DNA from: Chitinophaga parva
GTDB taxonomy: Bacteria > Bacteroidota > Bacteroidia > Chitinophagales > Chitinophagaceae
Direction: 5' to 3'
DNA length: 64,000 nucleotides
Assembly (NCBI RefSeq): GCF_003071345.1
Contig: NZ_QCYK01000002.1
Location: forward strand, 1,302,001-1,366,000
The position numbers were made by a program, and so were the translations under genes. Under the pieces are notes generated by a model. That model saw only the letters and a program-made list of their open reading frames with translations, was not told the origin of the DNA and did no database searches. Each line of letters opens with the position of its first letter. Positions within the stretch are counted from its first letter, which is position 1. This document shows positions 1 through 8,850 of the stretch, in pieces.

Positions 1-612
1 CGTGCCGGGATCATTTTTGGCAACGGGTACCACCAGGTTGATCTCTATTTTACGGTTGGTGGAGAGGGTGTGGTTGATAATAGGTTTTTGGAAGATCTCT
101 TTGTTAGGGATGTTGAGGTAGAGACCGTCAAAGGTGCGCAGGATGGTGGAGCGCAATTGTATATCTTCTACGTTGCCCACAAAGCCGTTGGTCTCTATGA
201 CATGGCCTACTTCAAATGGTTTGCGCAGGCCAATGAAAATGCCGGAAATAAAATTGGCGGTGAGGTCCTGGAAAGCAAAGCCCAGTGCCAGTCCGATGAT
301 GCCGGCGCCTGCCAGCAGGGAGCTGACCGTTTTTTCCAGCTGCAATACCTGCAGGGCCATGAACAAGCCTACGAACAGTACCAGCATATAGGCGATACTG
401 GAAAACAGGCTGGACAAGGCCTCTGCATGGGCCAGCCCATGCACGATCCTGTATGTGATCTTACGGACCAGGCGGGCCACGAAAAAGAAAACCACGAGTA
501 CAATAACGGCAATCACAAAGTTGGGCAGCATGCGCACAAAACTGACCAGCCACCGGTTCAGCTTATCTAATATAAGGTAGGTCCAGCTTACATATTCATT
601 GGCAAGAAACAT
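1..612 (-). CDS. MscS-family mechanosensitive channel (3' end cut off)
   Basis: The minus strand is open from an ATG at 612 through the window edge, giving the first 204 residues. Three hydrophobic segments lie at about residues 28-48, 70-90 and 96-116. The third is the Gly/Ala-rich pore helix typical of MscS (AGAGIIGLALGFAFQ, about 101-115), followed by the beta domain (FEVGHVIE, FVGNVEDIQLR, NIPNKEIF). MscS channels open under membrane tension and release solutes on hypo-osmotic shock. The C-terminal part is outside the window, so the subfamily and any extra domains cannot be told. The start is the first Met before a hydrophobic N-terminus. It is transcribed away from gmhB; the 237 bp between them hold no gene. 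Confidence 0.85.
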   Translation of the reverse strand, partial: MFLANEYVSWTYLILDKLNRWLVSFVRMLPNFVIAVIVLVVFFFVARLVRKITYRIVHGLAHAEALSSLFSSIAYMLVLFVGLFMALQVLQLEKTVSSLLAGAGIIGLALGFAFQDLTANFISGIFIGLRKPFEVGHVIETNGFVGNVEDIQLRSTILRTFDGLYLNIPNKEIFQKPIINHTLSTNRKIEINLVVPVAKNDPGT

Positions 613-849
613 GATTTCAATTTTGGGATGGAGGCACAATGATCAAGCCAAGGTCAACGGTAAGATGGGGCTGGCCGGTGTGGTGAACGTGGAAGCACGA
701 TGCGGGGCACTGCGTCTACAATGCAGCCGGGACGCTGCTTTGCGCCGGGAGGAGTGTATGTTTTGGATTTATTATTGTGGTAGGAAGGATTACCGACAAA
801 TGTTGCTGTGCATACCACAACTACCAGATCCTTTAGAAAAACATACAAT

Positions 850-1458
850 ATGCGTAAAGCTATATTTCTCGATAAAGATGGTACACTGATCTATGATGTG
901 CCTTATAATGCCGACCCGGAAAAGATCTTCCTGCAGGAAAAACTGGTGCACGGGCTCCGTAAGCTCCAGGCTGCCGGTTACCTGCTGGTGGTGGTCACAA
1001 ACCAGGCCGGTGTGGCCCATGGCCATTTCCCGGAACATCATTTAAAAGGTGTACGTGCTAAGATAGAGTCCCTGCTGTATGAGCAGGGCATCGTGCTGGA
1101 TGGATTTTACTACTGCCCGCACCACCCGGAAGGGCGCATGGTGCAATACGCTTACGCCTGTGAGTGTCGCAAACCCCTGCCTGGCCTGTTTTTGCAGGCA
1201 GCCAGGGAAATGAATATAGACCTGGGTAACTCCTGGGCCCTGGGCGACATCCTCAACGACGTGGAAGCAGGCAACCGTGCTGGCTGCAGTACCATCCTCA
1301 TTAACAACGGGAATGAAACGGAGTGGCATACCACCGGGTATGGCCGCACACCGGATCATATTACCCGCTCCATCAACGAAGCGGCAAGCATTATTCTACA
1401 GCCCGAAGGGTTCCATATCACGGAAAACCGTTGGGACCGGCCGTCCATGTACCTGTAA
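850..1458 (+). CDS. gmhB: D-glycero-D-manno-heptose 1,7-bisphosphate 7-phosphatase (HAD superfamily, HisB-N type)
   Basis: A 202-residue HAD phosphatase. Motif I is DKDGT at residues 8-12 (nucleophile D8, acid/base D10), motif II is TNQ at 50-52, and GD at 132-133 with D137 forms the acidic motif. The loop with C89, H91, C104 and C106 (CPHH...CECRKP) is the zinc site that marks the GmhB/HisB-N group. In the family the enzyme removes the 7-phosphate of heptose bisphosphate on the way to ADP- or GDP-heptose for lipopolysaccharide or S-layer glycans. The frame is open further upstream (to 808), but the Met at 850 starts directly at the conserved MRKAIFLDKDG. Other HAD substrates cannot be excluded. 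Confidence 0.83.
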   Translation: MRKAIFLDKDGTLIYDVPYNADPEKIFLQEKLVHGLRKLQAAGYLLVVVTNQAGVAHGHFPEHHLKGVRAKIESLLYEQGIVLDGFYYCPHHPEGRMVQYAYACECRKPLPGLFLQAAREMNIDLGNSWALGDILNDVEAGNRAGCSTILINNGNETEWHTTGYGRTPDHITRSINEAASIILQPEGFHITENRWDRPSMYL

Positions 1459-1477
1459 TGCAAGTTGCTTCCATAAA

Positions 1478-1517
1478 GGAACGCCGCAGTCCTTCGGGAT
1501 GGCGGCGTTCCTGTTTT
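1478..1517 (+). terminator. Rho-independent terminator after gmhB
   Basis: A perfect 10-bp stem (GGAACGCCGC at 1478-1487, GCGGCGTTCC at 1502-1511) with a 14-nt loop is followed by TGTTTT, 20 bp after the gmhB stop. Confidence 0.75.
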
Positions 1518-1585
1518 GCGGGGAAAGGCGCCTTCATTGATGAGAATGGGCGTGTTTATTTACAGGAATAAACATTCACCGGTTA

Positions 1586-2638
1586 TCACGAAACCGGCAG
1601 GCGGGGTGATTTTTCGCGGCGCTTGAATTTTTCCAGTTGCCGGCCCAGCAGCCAGAAAGACACCGCCATGATGCCGAAGAACAGGCCTTTGTGGGTAACG
1701 TCCCAGAGGTATTCAAAGTAGCGTGTGTACAGGTCCACCAGGAGGAACACTACGCCCATATCCCGCAGGGGCGTGTCTTTGAGACGCACGCCCAGTACGA
1801 TGGCGCCTGCGCACACGATGGAGTAGAAGATCACCCACCAGATAAACTGCAACTGGCGCACGGCCTGCCAATGCTCCCAGGTGGCACTGTTGCCAAAAAT
1901 GGAGATCAGCCAGCCGGCCACCAGTACCAGCAGCCAGCCACCGTACCATAATAATTGCTTGGTATTTTCCGGCACCTTGCTTACGCGCACCGGCCAGGCC
2001 ACCAGCAGCAATAAAGCGCCCAGGGGTAGTATGCGCACCGGCAGGTTCATGCCCAGGAAATAGGGGGCTGGCTTTGTGGTAAAATAGGTCACATTCACGT
2101 ACCCCGGCACTAGGCAGAGCAAGGCGGCAATGCCCAGCAGTGGTGAATCCAGCGCCACGGAAATAACCCCGTAAATGATGCCCGCCAGTAACCAGAAGAT
2201 GCCATAATTCCCCCCAATATAATCCAGCCCTTTACCCGTGTATACAACGGCCACGCCTATACTGAGAATGGGCAATACCCAATACAACTCCTGGTCGAAT
2301 GAAAAGGCGCCATAGCGCCGGTGGCGGCGCTGCCCGTGGTAACACAGGAAAGCCGACAGCAAAGCAAAGAGCACGGCCACGACACCATTGTTCAGCGAGA
2401 ATTTTTTACGGAGAATTTCTATCCATTTTTCATCCAGCACCAGCGAGCCAAAGGCCATGAGGGCGCAGGAAATGGCAGCAATAAAGATATACATGCCAAT
2501 GGCCTGCCAGTCAGTGTTCTTCACCTGGTAACTGGCTTCCAGTTCTTTTACCTGCGCTTCGGAAATGAGCTGGGAAGTGCCCCAGTACTGGATAGCCTGG
2601 TGCAGGAGGTATGCTTGTTTCTTATCAACGGATAACAT
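1586..2638 (-). CDS. Multi-pass membrane protein, possibly DUF2157-like
   Basis: About 350 residues. A soluble N-terminus of about 40 residues (it includes TSQLISEAQVKELEASY) is followed by roughly ten hydrophobic segments and a short basic tail (LEKFKRREK). A helical N-terminal head with a predicted-membrane body resembles the DUF2157/DUF4401 type, but I do not recognise a diagnostic motif, so the family is a guess and the function is unknown. The frame runs on to 2794, but the extra 52 codons are not protein-like and cross a repeat arm. The Met at 2638 gives a normal start. The octamer repeat arm begins two bases upstream of this start codon. Confidence 0.65.
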   Translation of the reverse strand: MLSVDKKQAYLLHQAIQYWGTSQLISEAQVKELEASYQVKNTDWQAIGMYIFIAAISCALMAFGSLVLDEKWIEILRKKFSLNNGVVAVLFALLSAFLCYHGQRRHRRYGAFSFDQELYWVLPILSIGVAVVYTGKGLDYIGGNYGIFWLLAGIIYGVISVALDSPLLGIAALLCLVPGYVNVTYFTTKPAPYFLGMNLPVRILPLGALLLLVAWPVRVSKVPENTKQLLWYGGWLLVLVAGWLISIFGNSATWEHWQAVRQLQFIWWVIFYSIVCAGAIVLGVRLKDTPLRDMGVVFLLVDLYTRYFEYLWDVTHKGLFFGIMAVSFWLLGRQLEKFKRREKSPRLPVS

Positions 2639-2639
2639 G

Positions 2640-2868
2640 GTCAGACGGTTAGATTGACAGATTGTGAGTTGTCTATGCCAGTGCAGCGGCATTGCTCTTC
2701 CTGTTGCGGTATAGCGTGTTGGTACAGTCCGTTGCCCATAAAATACAACAATCCGGCCAGACTCACCACTGATCGCGCTATCAGGAACTGCCATCCGGGA
2801 ACCTGATAACCCGGCACCAGCAGGCTGTTAACCAGCACGCTGACCATTTGTCAATCTAACCATTCAAC
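2640..2868. repeat. Octamer tandem array in two inverted arms
   Basis: Left arm, four 8-nt units in register: GTCAGACG (2640), GTTAGATT (2648), GACAGATT (2656), GTGAGTTG (2664). Right arm, read on the minus strand: GTTGAATG (2868-2861), GTTAGATT (2860-2853), GACAAATG (2852-2845), GTCAGCGT (2844-2837). A 13-bp core (GGTTAGATTGACA, 2647-2659) recurs perfectly inverted at 2849-2861. The arms enclose 165 bp without a convincing gene and fill the gap between the membrane-protein start (2638) and the dehydrogenase stop (2873). Confidence 0.75.
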
Positions 2869-2872
2869 TGTT

Positions 2873-5803
2873 TTAACCATTTAGCAGCGCCTCAAACAAC
2901 ACCTCTACCGGGTGCAGCGCTTTGCGGCCGGTGCCGTCTTTTACCTGGTGGCGGCAGCTGGTACCGGGAGCGGCGATGATGGCGCTTTCCGCGGCGTTGC
3001 GCACCGCAGGGAAGAGCACCAGCTCACCGATCTGCATGGAAATGTCGTAGTGCTCTTTTTCGTAGCCGAAAGAGCCTGCCATGCCGCAGCAGCCGCTCGG
3101 GATCACGTCCACGGAGTAGTTGGCCGGGAGGGAGAGGATTTTCTTGCTGTACGCTACAGACGATAACGCTTTTTGCTGGCAGTGGCCGTGCAGCTTCACC
3201 TGGCGGGCTTCGCCGGTAAATTGTTCCGGCTTGATGCGTCCTGCGTCGGCCTGTGCGGCCAGGAACTCATCCACCAGGAACACGTTGGGCGCCAGCGCCT
3301 GCGCGGTGGTACGCAGGTTTTCGTGCACCAGGTCCGGGTATTCATCGCGGAAACTCAGGATGGCGGAGGGTTCTATGCCCAGCAGGGGCGTGTTGCCGGA
3401 AATGAGGGAGGAAAACAGCTGTACGTTGGTCTCCGCCAGGGTGCGGGCTTTGCGCAGCAGGCCTTTCGACATGTAGGCACGGCCACTTTCCGGGTGGTCC
3501 ACCATCTTCACATCATAACCCAGTGCATCCAGCAGCTGTATGGCTTTGATGCCTATTTCCGTATCGTTATAGTTCGTGAATTCATCGCAGAAAACGTAGA
3601 CCTGCTGCAGGTAGGCTTTCTGTCTGCGCTGTGGCAGGAAATTTTTTTGATACCAGTTGCGCAGGGTGGTCCTGTACAGCGCCGGCAGGGAGCGTTCTTT
3701 GGCAAAGCCGGAGAAGCCTTTGATCATGCGGCCCATGGCATTATCGCCGGTTACGGCATTGTAAATGCCGGGTGCGATGGCCGCCAGCCCGTTCAGTTTT
3801 GCAATGTTGCCGATCATGCGGGCGCGCAGGGGCACGCCGTTGGCATCGTAATAATGCTGGAGAAATTCCATTTTCAGTTTGGCCATATCCACGTTTGACG
3901 GGCACTCCGACTTACAGCCCTTGCAGGCCAGGCAGAGGTCCAGCACTTCGTAGATCTCCTGGTGGTCAAACTTATTTTCCTTGGTGGAGTGGGTGAGGAA
4001 CTCGCGCAGGATATTGGCGCGGGCGCGGGTGGTATCTTTCTCATTGCGGGTGGCCATGTAGCTGGGGCACATGGTACCGCCGCTGAGCTGTGTTTTGCGG
4101 CAGTCGCCGGAACCGTTGCACTGCTCCGCGTGCTGGAGCAGGGTTTGGTTAGGGAAGTGGAAGATGGTCCTGAGGTCCGGCGCTTTTTGCCCGGGCGTGT
4201 AGCGCAGCATGCTGTTCATGCTGGGAGTGTCCACGATCTTGTTGGGATTGAAGACCTGCTTTGGGTCCCACAGTTGTTTGATCTCGCGGAGCAGCTGGTA
4301 GTTCTTTTCACCCACCATCTGGCGGATAAATTCCCCGCGCAGGCGGCCATCGCCATGCTCGCCGGAAAGGGAGCCTTTGTATTTTTTAACGAGGGTGGCA
4401 ATTTCTGTTGCGATGGTGCGGAACAACTGGTTGCCTTCTTCCGTTTTCAGGTTAATGATGGGGCGCAGGTGGATCTCCCCGCTGCCGGCGTGTGCATAGT
4501 GCACAGCGTAAAGGCCGTACTTGCCCAGGATCTCGTTGAAGTCGCGGATGTAGGCGGGCAGGTCTTCCACGTCTACCGCGGTGTCTTCGATCACGGGCAC
4601 GGCTTTTTCATCGCCGGGCAGGTTGCTGAGCAGTCCCAGGCCAGCCTTGCGGAGGGTCCAGATCTTCTTGGTATCATCGCCAAAAAGGAGGGGAAAGTGG
4701 TATCCCAGCCCGGCCGCTTCCAGTGCGGCTTTCAGCTCATTGGCAACGGCGGTGATCTCCTCGCGGGTATTGCGCTGGAACTCTACCACCAGGATAGCGC
4801 CGGGATCGCCTTGCACAAAAAAGCGGTTTTTACTTTGTTCAATATTATCCTTGGTGCACTCCAGTATAAAATGATCCATCAGCTCAGACGCGCTGGGTTT
4901 GTACTGCATGGCAATGATATTGGCGCGCAGCGACTCATCTATATTATGGAAGTGCACGCAGAGCAGGCCTGTTTCCTTAGGCGGCAGCTCGTTCACATGC
5001 AGTTTTATTTCGGTGATAAAGGCCAGAGTACCTTCAGAACCGGCTATGAGCTTGCAGAAATTAAAATCTTCTGTGCCCGCGGTGAAGGGGGCGGTTTCTA
5101 GCAGCAGGTCCACCGCGTAGCCGGTGTTGCGCCGGTTGATGCTTTTCCGTGGAAATTCCCGGCGGATCTCCTCCTGGGTGGCGTGGTTGCTGAGCAGGCG
5201 GCGGGTTTCCTGGTAAATGCTGGTTTCCAGGGAGGGGGCGGCTTCGCATTTGGCGTGGAACTGGTCCAGCGTAAGGTTGCCGAAGGTGACTTCACTGCCA
5301 TCGCTGAGCAGGGCAGTGACTTCCAGCAGGTGGTCGCGGGTGCTGCCATACACTACGGAGTTGGAGCCGCAGGAGTTGTTGCCCACCATGCCGCCTATCA
5401 TGGCCCGGTTGGCCGTGGAGGTTTCCGGGCCAAAGAACTTGCCGTGGGGCTTGAGGAACATATTCAGTTCATCGCGGATCACCCCGGGCTGCACGCGTAC
5501 CCAGTTCTTTTCTTTATTAAAATCGATGATCCGGGTAAAGGTGCGGGACACATCCACGATGATGCCATTGCCCACTACCTGCCCGGCAAGGGAGGTGCCG
5601 GCGGTGCGGGGAATGAGGGACGTATGATGTTTATTGGCGAAGGCAATCAGTGTTTTCAGGTCTGCCACGTGGGCGGGAATGGCCACGGCCAGTGGCATTT
5701 CGCGGTAGGCGGAGGCGTCGGTGGCGTACAGGGTACGCATGGTATCATCTGTGTAGAGCGTGCCTTCCATTTCCCTGGAAAGGCCTTGCAGTGCTTCTTT
5801 CAT
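2873..5803 (-). CDS. FAD-linked oxidase with 4Fe-4S and CCG domains (YdiJ-type D-2-hydroxyacid dehydrogenase)
   Basis: A 976-residue fusion. An N-terminal PCMH-type FAD domain has RTAGTSLAGQ at 66-75 and the NNSCGSNS loop. An FAD-oxidase C-terminal domain follows, with the GEHGDGRLRG histidine motif. Then come a ferredoxin-like region (CLACKGCKSECP plus an upstream CNGSGDC/MCPS cluster) and a CCG heterodisulfide-reductase-type C-terminus (HGHCQQKALSS, SGCCGMAGSFGYE). This order and length match E. coli YdiJ (about 1,018 residues) and related D-lactate/D-2-hydroxyglutarate dehydrogenases, which oxidise a D-2-hydroxyacid and pass electrons to the respiratory chain. The exact substrate cannot be read from sequence. 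It is single-fused, unlike the split glcD/glcF arrangement. Confidence 0.85.
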   Translation of the reverse strand: MKEALQGLSREMEGTLYTDDTMRTLYATDASAYREMPLAVAIPAHVADLKTLIAFANKHHTSLIPRTAGTSLAGQVVGNGIIVDVSRTFTRIIDFNKEKNWVRVQPGVIRDELNMFLKPHGKFFGPETSTANRAMIGGMVGNNSCGSNSVVYGSTRDHLLEVTALLSDGSEVTFGNLTLDQFHAKCEAAPSLETSIYQETRRLLSNHATQEEIRREFPRKSINRRNTGYAVDLLLETAPFTAGTEDFNFCKLIAGSEGTLAFITEIKLHVNELPPKETGLLCVHFHNIDESLRANIIAMQYKPSASELMDHFILECTKDNIEQSKNRFFVQGDPGAILVVEFQRNTREEITAVANELKAALEAAGLGYHFPLLFGDDTKKIWTLRKAGLGLLSNLPGDEKAVPVIEDTAVDVEDLPAYIRDFNEILGKYGLYAVHYAHAGSGEIHLRPIINLKTEEGNQLFRTIATEIATLVKKYKGSLSGEHGDGRLRGEFIRQMVGEKNYQLLREIKQLWDPKQVFNPNKIVDTPSMNSMLRYTPGQKAPDLRTIFHFPNQTLLQHAEQCNGSGDCRKTQLSGGTMCPSYMATRNEKDTTRARANILREFLTHSTKENKFDHQEIYEVLDLCLACKGCKSECPSNVDMAKLKMEFLQHYYDANGVPLRARMIGNIAKLNGLAAIAPGIYNAVTGDNAMGRMIKGFSGFAKERSLPALYRTTLRNWYQKNFLPQRRQKAYLQQVYVFCDEFTNYNDTEIGIKAIQLLDALGYDVKMVDHPESGRAYMSKGLLRKARTLAETNVQLFSSLISGNTPLLGIEPSAILSFRDEYPDLVHENLRTTAQALAPNVFLVDEFLAAQADAGRIKPEQFTGEARQVKLHGHCQQKALSSVAYSKKILSLPANYSVDVIPSGCCGMAGSFGYEKEHYDISMQIGELVLFPAVRNAAESAIIAAPGTSCRHQVKDGTGRKALHPVEVLFEALLNG

Positions 5804-5950
5804 CTCTTTTTTCCTTATCAGGCAGCCGGGTGCCGGCGCGTATCAGTTCGTGAAGCCCTAAAAATAATACAATCCTTCCGGGAATAAAAGTCTACCGGGT
5901 AAATAGGCAATACGGGGTGGGGCGAACGCGCGGGCGACCACGCGGGGCAT

Positions 5951-5981
5951 GAAAACGCGGCCGGGGTTAAATGCCCCGGCC
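5951..5981 (-). terminator. Rho-independent terminator after the DUF72 gene
   Basis: An 8-bp GC stem (5959-5966 with 5974-5981, 7-nt loop) is followed on the minus strand by GCGTTTTC, about 60 bp beyond the DUF72 stop codon. Confidence 0.6.
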
Positions 5982-6038
5982 GGCCTTCTTCAACGGTTCT
6001 TATTGATGGGAATGTCAAAGCAGATCTCCACCGCACCC

Positions 6039-6950
6039 CTAAAACAATGTATTCCCGCCCTCGCTCACAAACTTTGGCTTCAGCAGTTCCACCTCCACAA
6101 ATGGTTGCAGTTTGTCCACGAGGTAAACGGTCAGTTCCGGGGAGTAGGCCTCGTTGTGCATGTGCATGAAGAAGTACAGCTCCTGCAGGCCTTGTTGCAG
6201 CCAGTAGTGGATGCGGTTCACCCAGTCGTCCACCCGGGTATAGTCCGTGGGATGGAGGCTGTTGCCCACGTAGCGGATGAAGGTGCGGGGCACGGTGAGC
6301 TCCATGTGCAGGCAGTCCCGGCGGCCGGCGGCGTCTGTGATGATGGCGCCGGTATTGAGTTTGCGGAGGGTGTCAAAATATTCGCGGCGGATGGCCTCAT
6401 CAGTGTACCAGTCCGGGTGGCGCACTTCTACAAACCAGCTCAGGTCTTTGGGAAGGGATTCCAGGTATTTGAAGAGGTTATCCCGCCGGTTGGGCGAAAA
6501 CCGGTCGCTCAGCTGGAGGAAGATAGGGCCCAGGTGCTTGCCAAAGGCCATGACCCCTTCCAGGAAGGCATCTGTTTGCGGGCCCGTATTTATCAGCGTG
6601 CTGTAATGGCTGATGCTCTGGGGCACCTTGGGGCAGAAAACGAAATTCTTTCCCTTGGCCTTATCCGCCCATTTTTTAATTTCTTCCGGGCCATAGGTTT
6701 TATAATGGGTGGCATTGAGCTCAATGCTGTTGTAATGCTCCACGTAATGGTCCAGGAACTGGGCTTCCTTGGTCTTGGGCGGGTAGATCTTGCCCAGCCA
6801 TTCCTTGCGCCCCCATTTGGCGCAGCCCAGGTACAGCTTGGGTTTCTTTACGGGCTTGCCTTTCAGCACGGCCTTGTTGAACGCCGGTTCTGCCGGCAGT
6901 TTAAAATCAATGTCGTTCAGTGTTTCTTCCGGTACGCGGCCAAATTCCAT
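6039..6950 (-). CDS. DUF72 (YecE-family) TIM-barrel protein
   Basis: 303 residues. The family signature is clear near the N-terminus: LGCAKWGRKEWLGKIYP, then FLDHYVEHYNSIELNATHY, matching the G-x-W...W-x-G-x-YP / Y...F..vEiNsTFY pattern of DUF72. Later blocks (FCPKVPQSISH, LGPIFLQLSDRF, WFVEVRHPDW, IITDA) fit the rest of the barrel. The molecular function of the family is not settled; it has been likened to sugar-phosphate isomerase-like TIM barrels. It stands alone, with a terminator behind it and a 478-bp gap in front. Confidence 0.85.
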   Translation of the reverse strand: MEFGRVPEETLNDIDFKLPAEPAFNKAVLKGKPVKKPKLYLGCAKWGRKEWLGKIYPPKTKEAQFLDHYVEHYNSIELNATHYKTYGPEEIKKWADKAKGKNFVFCPKVPQSISHYSTLINTGPQTDAFLEGVMAFGKHLGPIFLQLSDRFSPNRRDNLFKYLESLPKDLSWFVEVRHPDWYTDEAIRREYFDTLRKLNTGAIITDAAGRRDCLHMELTVPRTFIRYVGNSLHPTDYTRVDDWVNRIHYWLQQGLQELYFFMHMHNEAYSPELTVYLVDKLQPFVEVELLKPKFVSEGGNTLF

Positions 6951-7428
6951 GGGTTTAAGATTGTATGAAGTATCAGGTATGAAGAGCCGGGCATGGCGCA
7001 GGTATATGAGGTACCATGCCTGCCGTGCCAGGGGTAACGTACTTTGGGCTTAAAACCAGGCTGCGGGGGTGGGGGGCGGTGGCTTAGTGTAATTTGTACA
7101 ACACCTTTTATACTATTTACATACCACTTAAAGCCTTACATTTATTTCCAAAGCCATTACCTTTACAAATATAAGCTAACCTGCCGCGCCACCACTATAA
7201 AACGTACACCTGGAAAGCAGGAACGCTCAAACGGAGCGATGACGGGCCCTTGCGCATAATACTTGCTCAGACTACTGCATACTTAATACCTTTTTTACCC
7301 GTTCTTTTTGGCAGGCACTTTGATTTGTGTGTTTTCCATCTTAACTTTTATGAACCGTATGTAAATGTCCCGTTGCTTCTTCCGGCACGCTTACAAGACC
7401 ACCAGCATTCAATTTTTATTTATATAGC
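6951..7428. other. Intergenic region between DUF72 and glgA
   Basis: 478 bp between divergent genes. No convincing gene: the short frames here are not protein-like. The right half turns AT-rich and is the likely promoter zone for glgA. One possible glgA promoter is TTG at 7320-7322 with TAACTTTT at 7342-7349 (19-bp spacing, last base off consensus). For DUF72, TATATTTG reads on the minus strand at 7173-7166 but lacks a clear TTG at the right distance. Both are tentative. Confidence 0.4.
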
Positions 7429-8844
7429 ATGGAAATAATTCACGTCAGCGCAGAATGTTACCCGGTAGCCAAAGTAGGTGGGTTGGGTGATGTAGTGGGC
7501 GCCCTGCCCAAATACCAGCAGCAAGCCGGTTCCATTGCCAAGGTTGTACTCCCCGCTTACCGTACCCGCTTTGTGGAAACCCACGATTTTGAACAGGTAC
7601 ACCAGTCCGGCGTCTGGGTAGGCCAGCAATGGTATCACTTCAATGTTTTAAAGGAATCCTCCAATGAACTGGGCTTTGACCTGTACCTGGTAGAGATCCC
7701 CGACCTCTTTAACTCCGCCCGGGTGTACGGTGCCTGGAACGACACAGAGCGTTTCCTGGCTTTCCAGATAGCGGTGCTGGACTGGATCAATGACTGGGCC
7801 CATGTGCCGGACGTGATCCATTGCCATGATCACCACACCGGCCTCATTCCCTTTTTAATTAAACACGCTTACAAATACCACCGCATCAGCGGCATCCCCA
7901 CGGTGCTCACTATCCACAATGCCCAGTACCAGGGCCAGTTTGGATGGGACCAGATGCACCGCCTGCCAGCCTTCGACCCGGCAAAGGGAGGCCTGATCGG
8001 GTGGAACAATGCCATTAATCCCCTGGCGGCCGCCATTAAGAACGCCTGGAAGGTGACCACCGTATCGCCCGGCTACATGCGGGAATTGTACTCCGATGCC
8101 AATGGCCTGGAGGACCTGCTGAATTATGAAAAAGGCAAAACTTCCGGCATTCTCAACGGGATAGACACCCAGGTATGGGACCCCGCTACGGACCCCATGA
8201 TCACGGCCAATTATAAGGCGGCCAGCGTGACCAAGGGTAAGGAAGCCAACAAGCTGGCCCTTTGCGAAAAGTTTAACCTGGACCCCAAGTTGCCCCTGTT
8301 CTCCTTCATAGGCCGCCTGGTAGCCGATAAGGGCGCAGACCTGCTGCCCGATGTGGTGGGCCGCTCTTTGTATGAGCTGGAAGACAGGCTTAATTTCCTC
8401 GTGTTGGGTAGTGGAGACCCGCATATTGAGTGGATGCTGGAACAAACCCTGGCATTGAACCCCGAAGGTTTCAAATTATTTATCGGCTATAACGAAGCGC
8501 TCTCGCACCAGATCTACGCGGGTAGCGATTTTCTCCTGATGCCCTCCCGGGTGGAGCCTTGTGGCCTGAACCAGATGTATGCCCTGCGTTACGGGACCAT
8601 TCCCATTGTGAGGGCCACCGGCGGGCTGCGCGACACAGTAACGGACTTTGGCGACAAGGACGGCAACGGCGTGCGCTTCCTGCATGCCAGCTCGCACGAC
8701 GTAACGCATGCCATTGGCAGGGCGCTTGATCTGTATGCAGATGACAAGATGCACCAGAAAATGCGAAAGAATAACATGCTGATCGATCACTCCTGGGACA
8801 GATCCGCCCAGCAATACCTGGATCTCTATAACTCTTTAAAATAG
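7429..8844 (+). CDS. glgA: Glycogen synthase (ADP-glucose dependent, GT5)
   Basis: 471 residues, close to the usual GlgA length. The N-terminal KVGGLGDVVGALP motif (15-27) is the ADP-glucose-binding KxGG signature of GT5. The C-terminal Rossmann half carries the catalytic block PSRVEPCGLNQMYALRYG followed by TGGLRDTV. It transfers glucose from ADP-glucose to the end of an alpha-1,4-glucan in the cytoplasm. The next gene, 6 bp away, is glgC, which makes the ADP-glucose, so the two almost certainly form one transcript with the GH130 gene. The protein begins directly at MEIIHVSAECYPVAK, as in homologues. Confidence 0.95.
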   Translation: MEIIHVSAECYPVAKVGGLGDVVGALPKYQQQAGSIAKVVLPAYRTRFVETHDFEQVHQSGVWVGQQWYHFNVLKESSNELGFDLYLVEIPDLFNSARVYGAWNDTERFLAFQIAVLDWINDWAHVPDVIHCHDHHTGLIPFLIKHAYKYHRISGIPTVLTIHNAQYQGQFGWDQMHRLPAFDPAKGGLIGWNNAINPLAAAIKNAWKVTTVSPGYMRELYSDANGLEDLLNYEKGKTSGILNGIDTQVWDPATDPMITANYKAASVTKGKEANKLALCEKFNLDPKLPLFSFIGRLVADKGADLLPDVVGRSLYELEDRLNFLVLGSGDPHIEWMLEQTLALNPEGFKLFIGYNEALSHQIYAGSDFLLMPSRVEPCGLNQMYALRYGTIPIVRATGGLRDTVTDFGDKDGNGVRFLHASSHDVTHAIGRALDLYADDKMHQKMRKNNMLIDHSWDRSAQQYLDLYNSLK

Positions 8845-8850
8845 TTCGTT

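Noticed and set aside
2641..2847. 68-codon minus-strand open frame between the octamer arms
   Set aside because: It starts within one repeat arm and ends in the other, and its composition is not protein-like beyond chance hydrophobic runs.
3173..5101. Long plus-strand open frames opposite the dehydrogenase gene
   Set aside because: Antisense shadows of a GC-rich coding region; the real minus-strand gene has full domain support.
5986..6038. Peptide-like stretch (GAVEICFDIPINKNR) after the DUF72 stop, in another frame
   Set aside because: Too short to tell from chance; the DUF72 protein looks complete without it.
7044..7438. Two short plus-strand open frames before glgA
   Set aside because: No motif, poor composition, and they lie in the AT-rich promoter zone; kept as intergenic.
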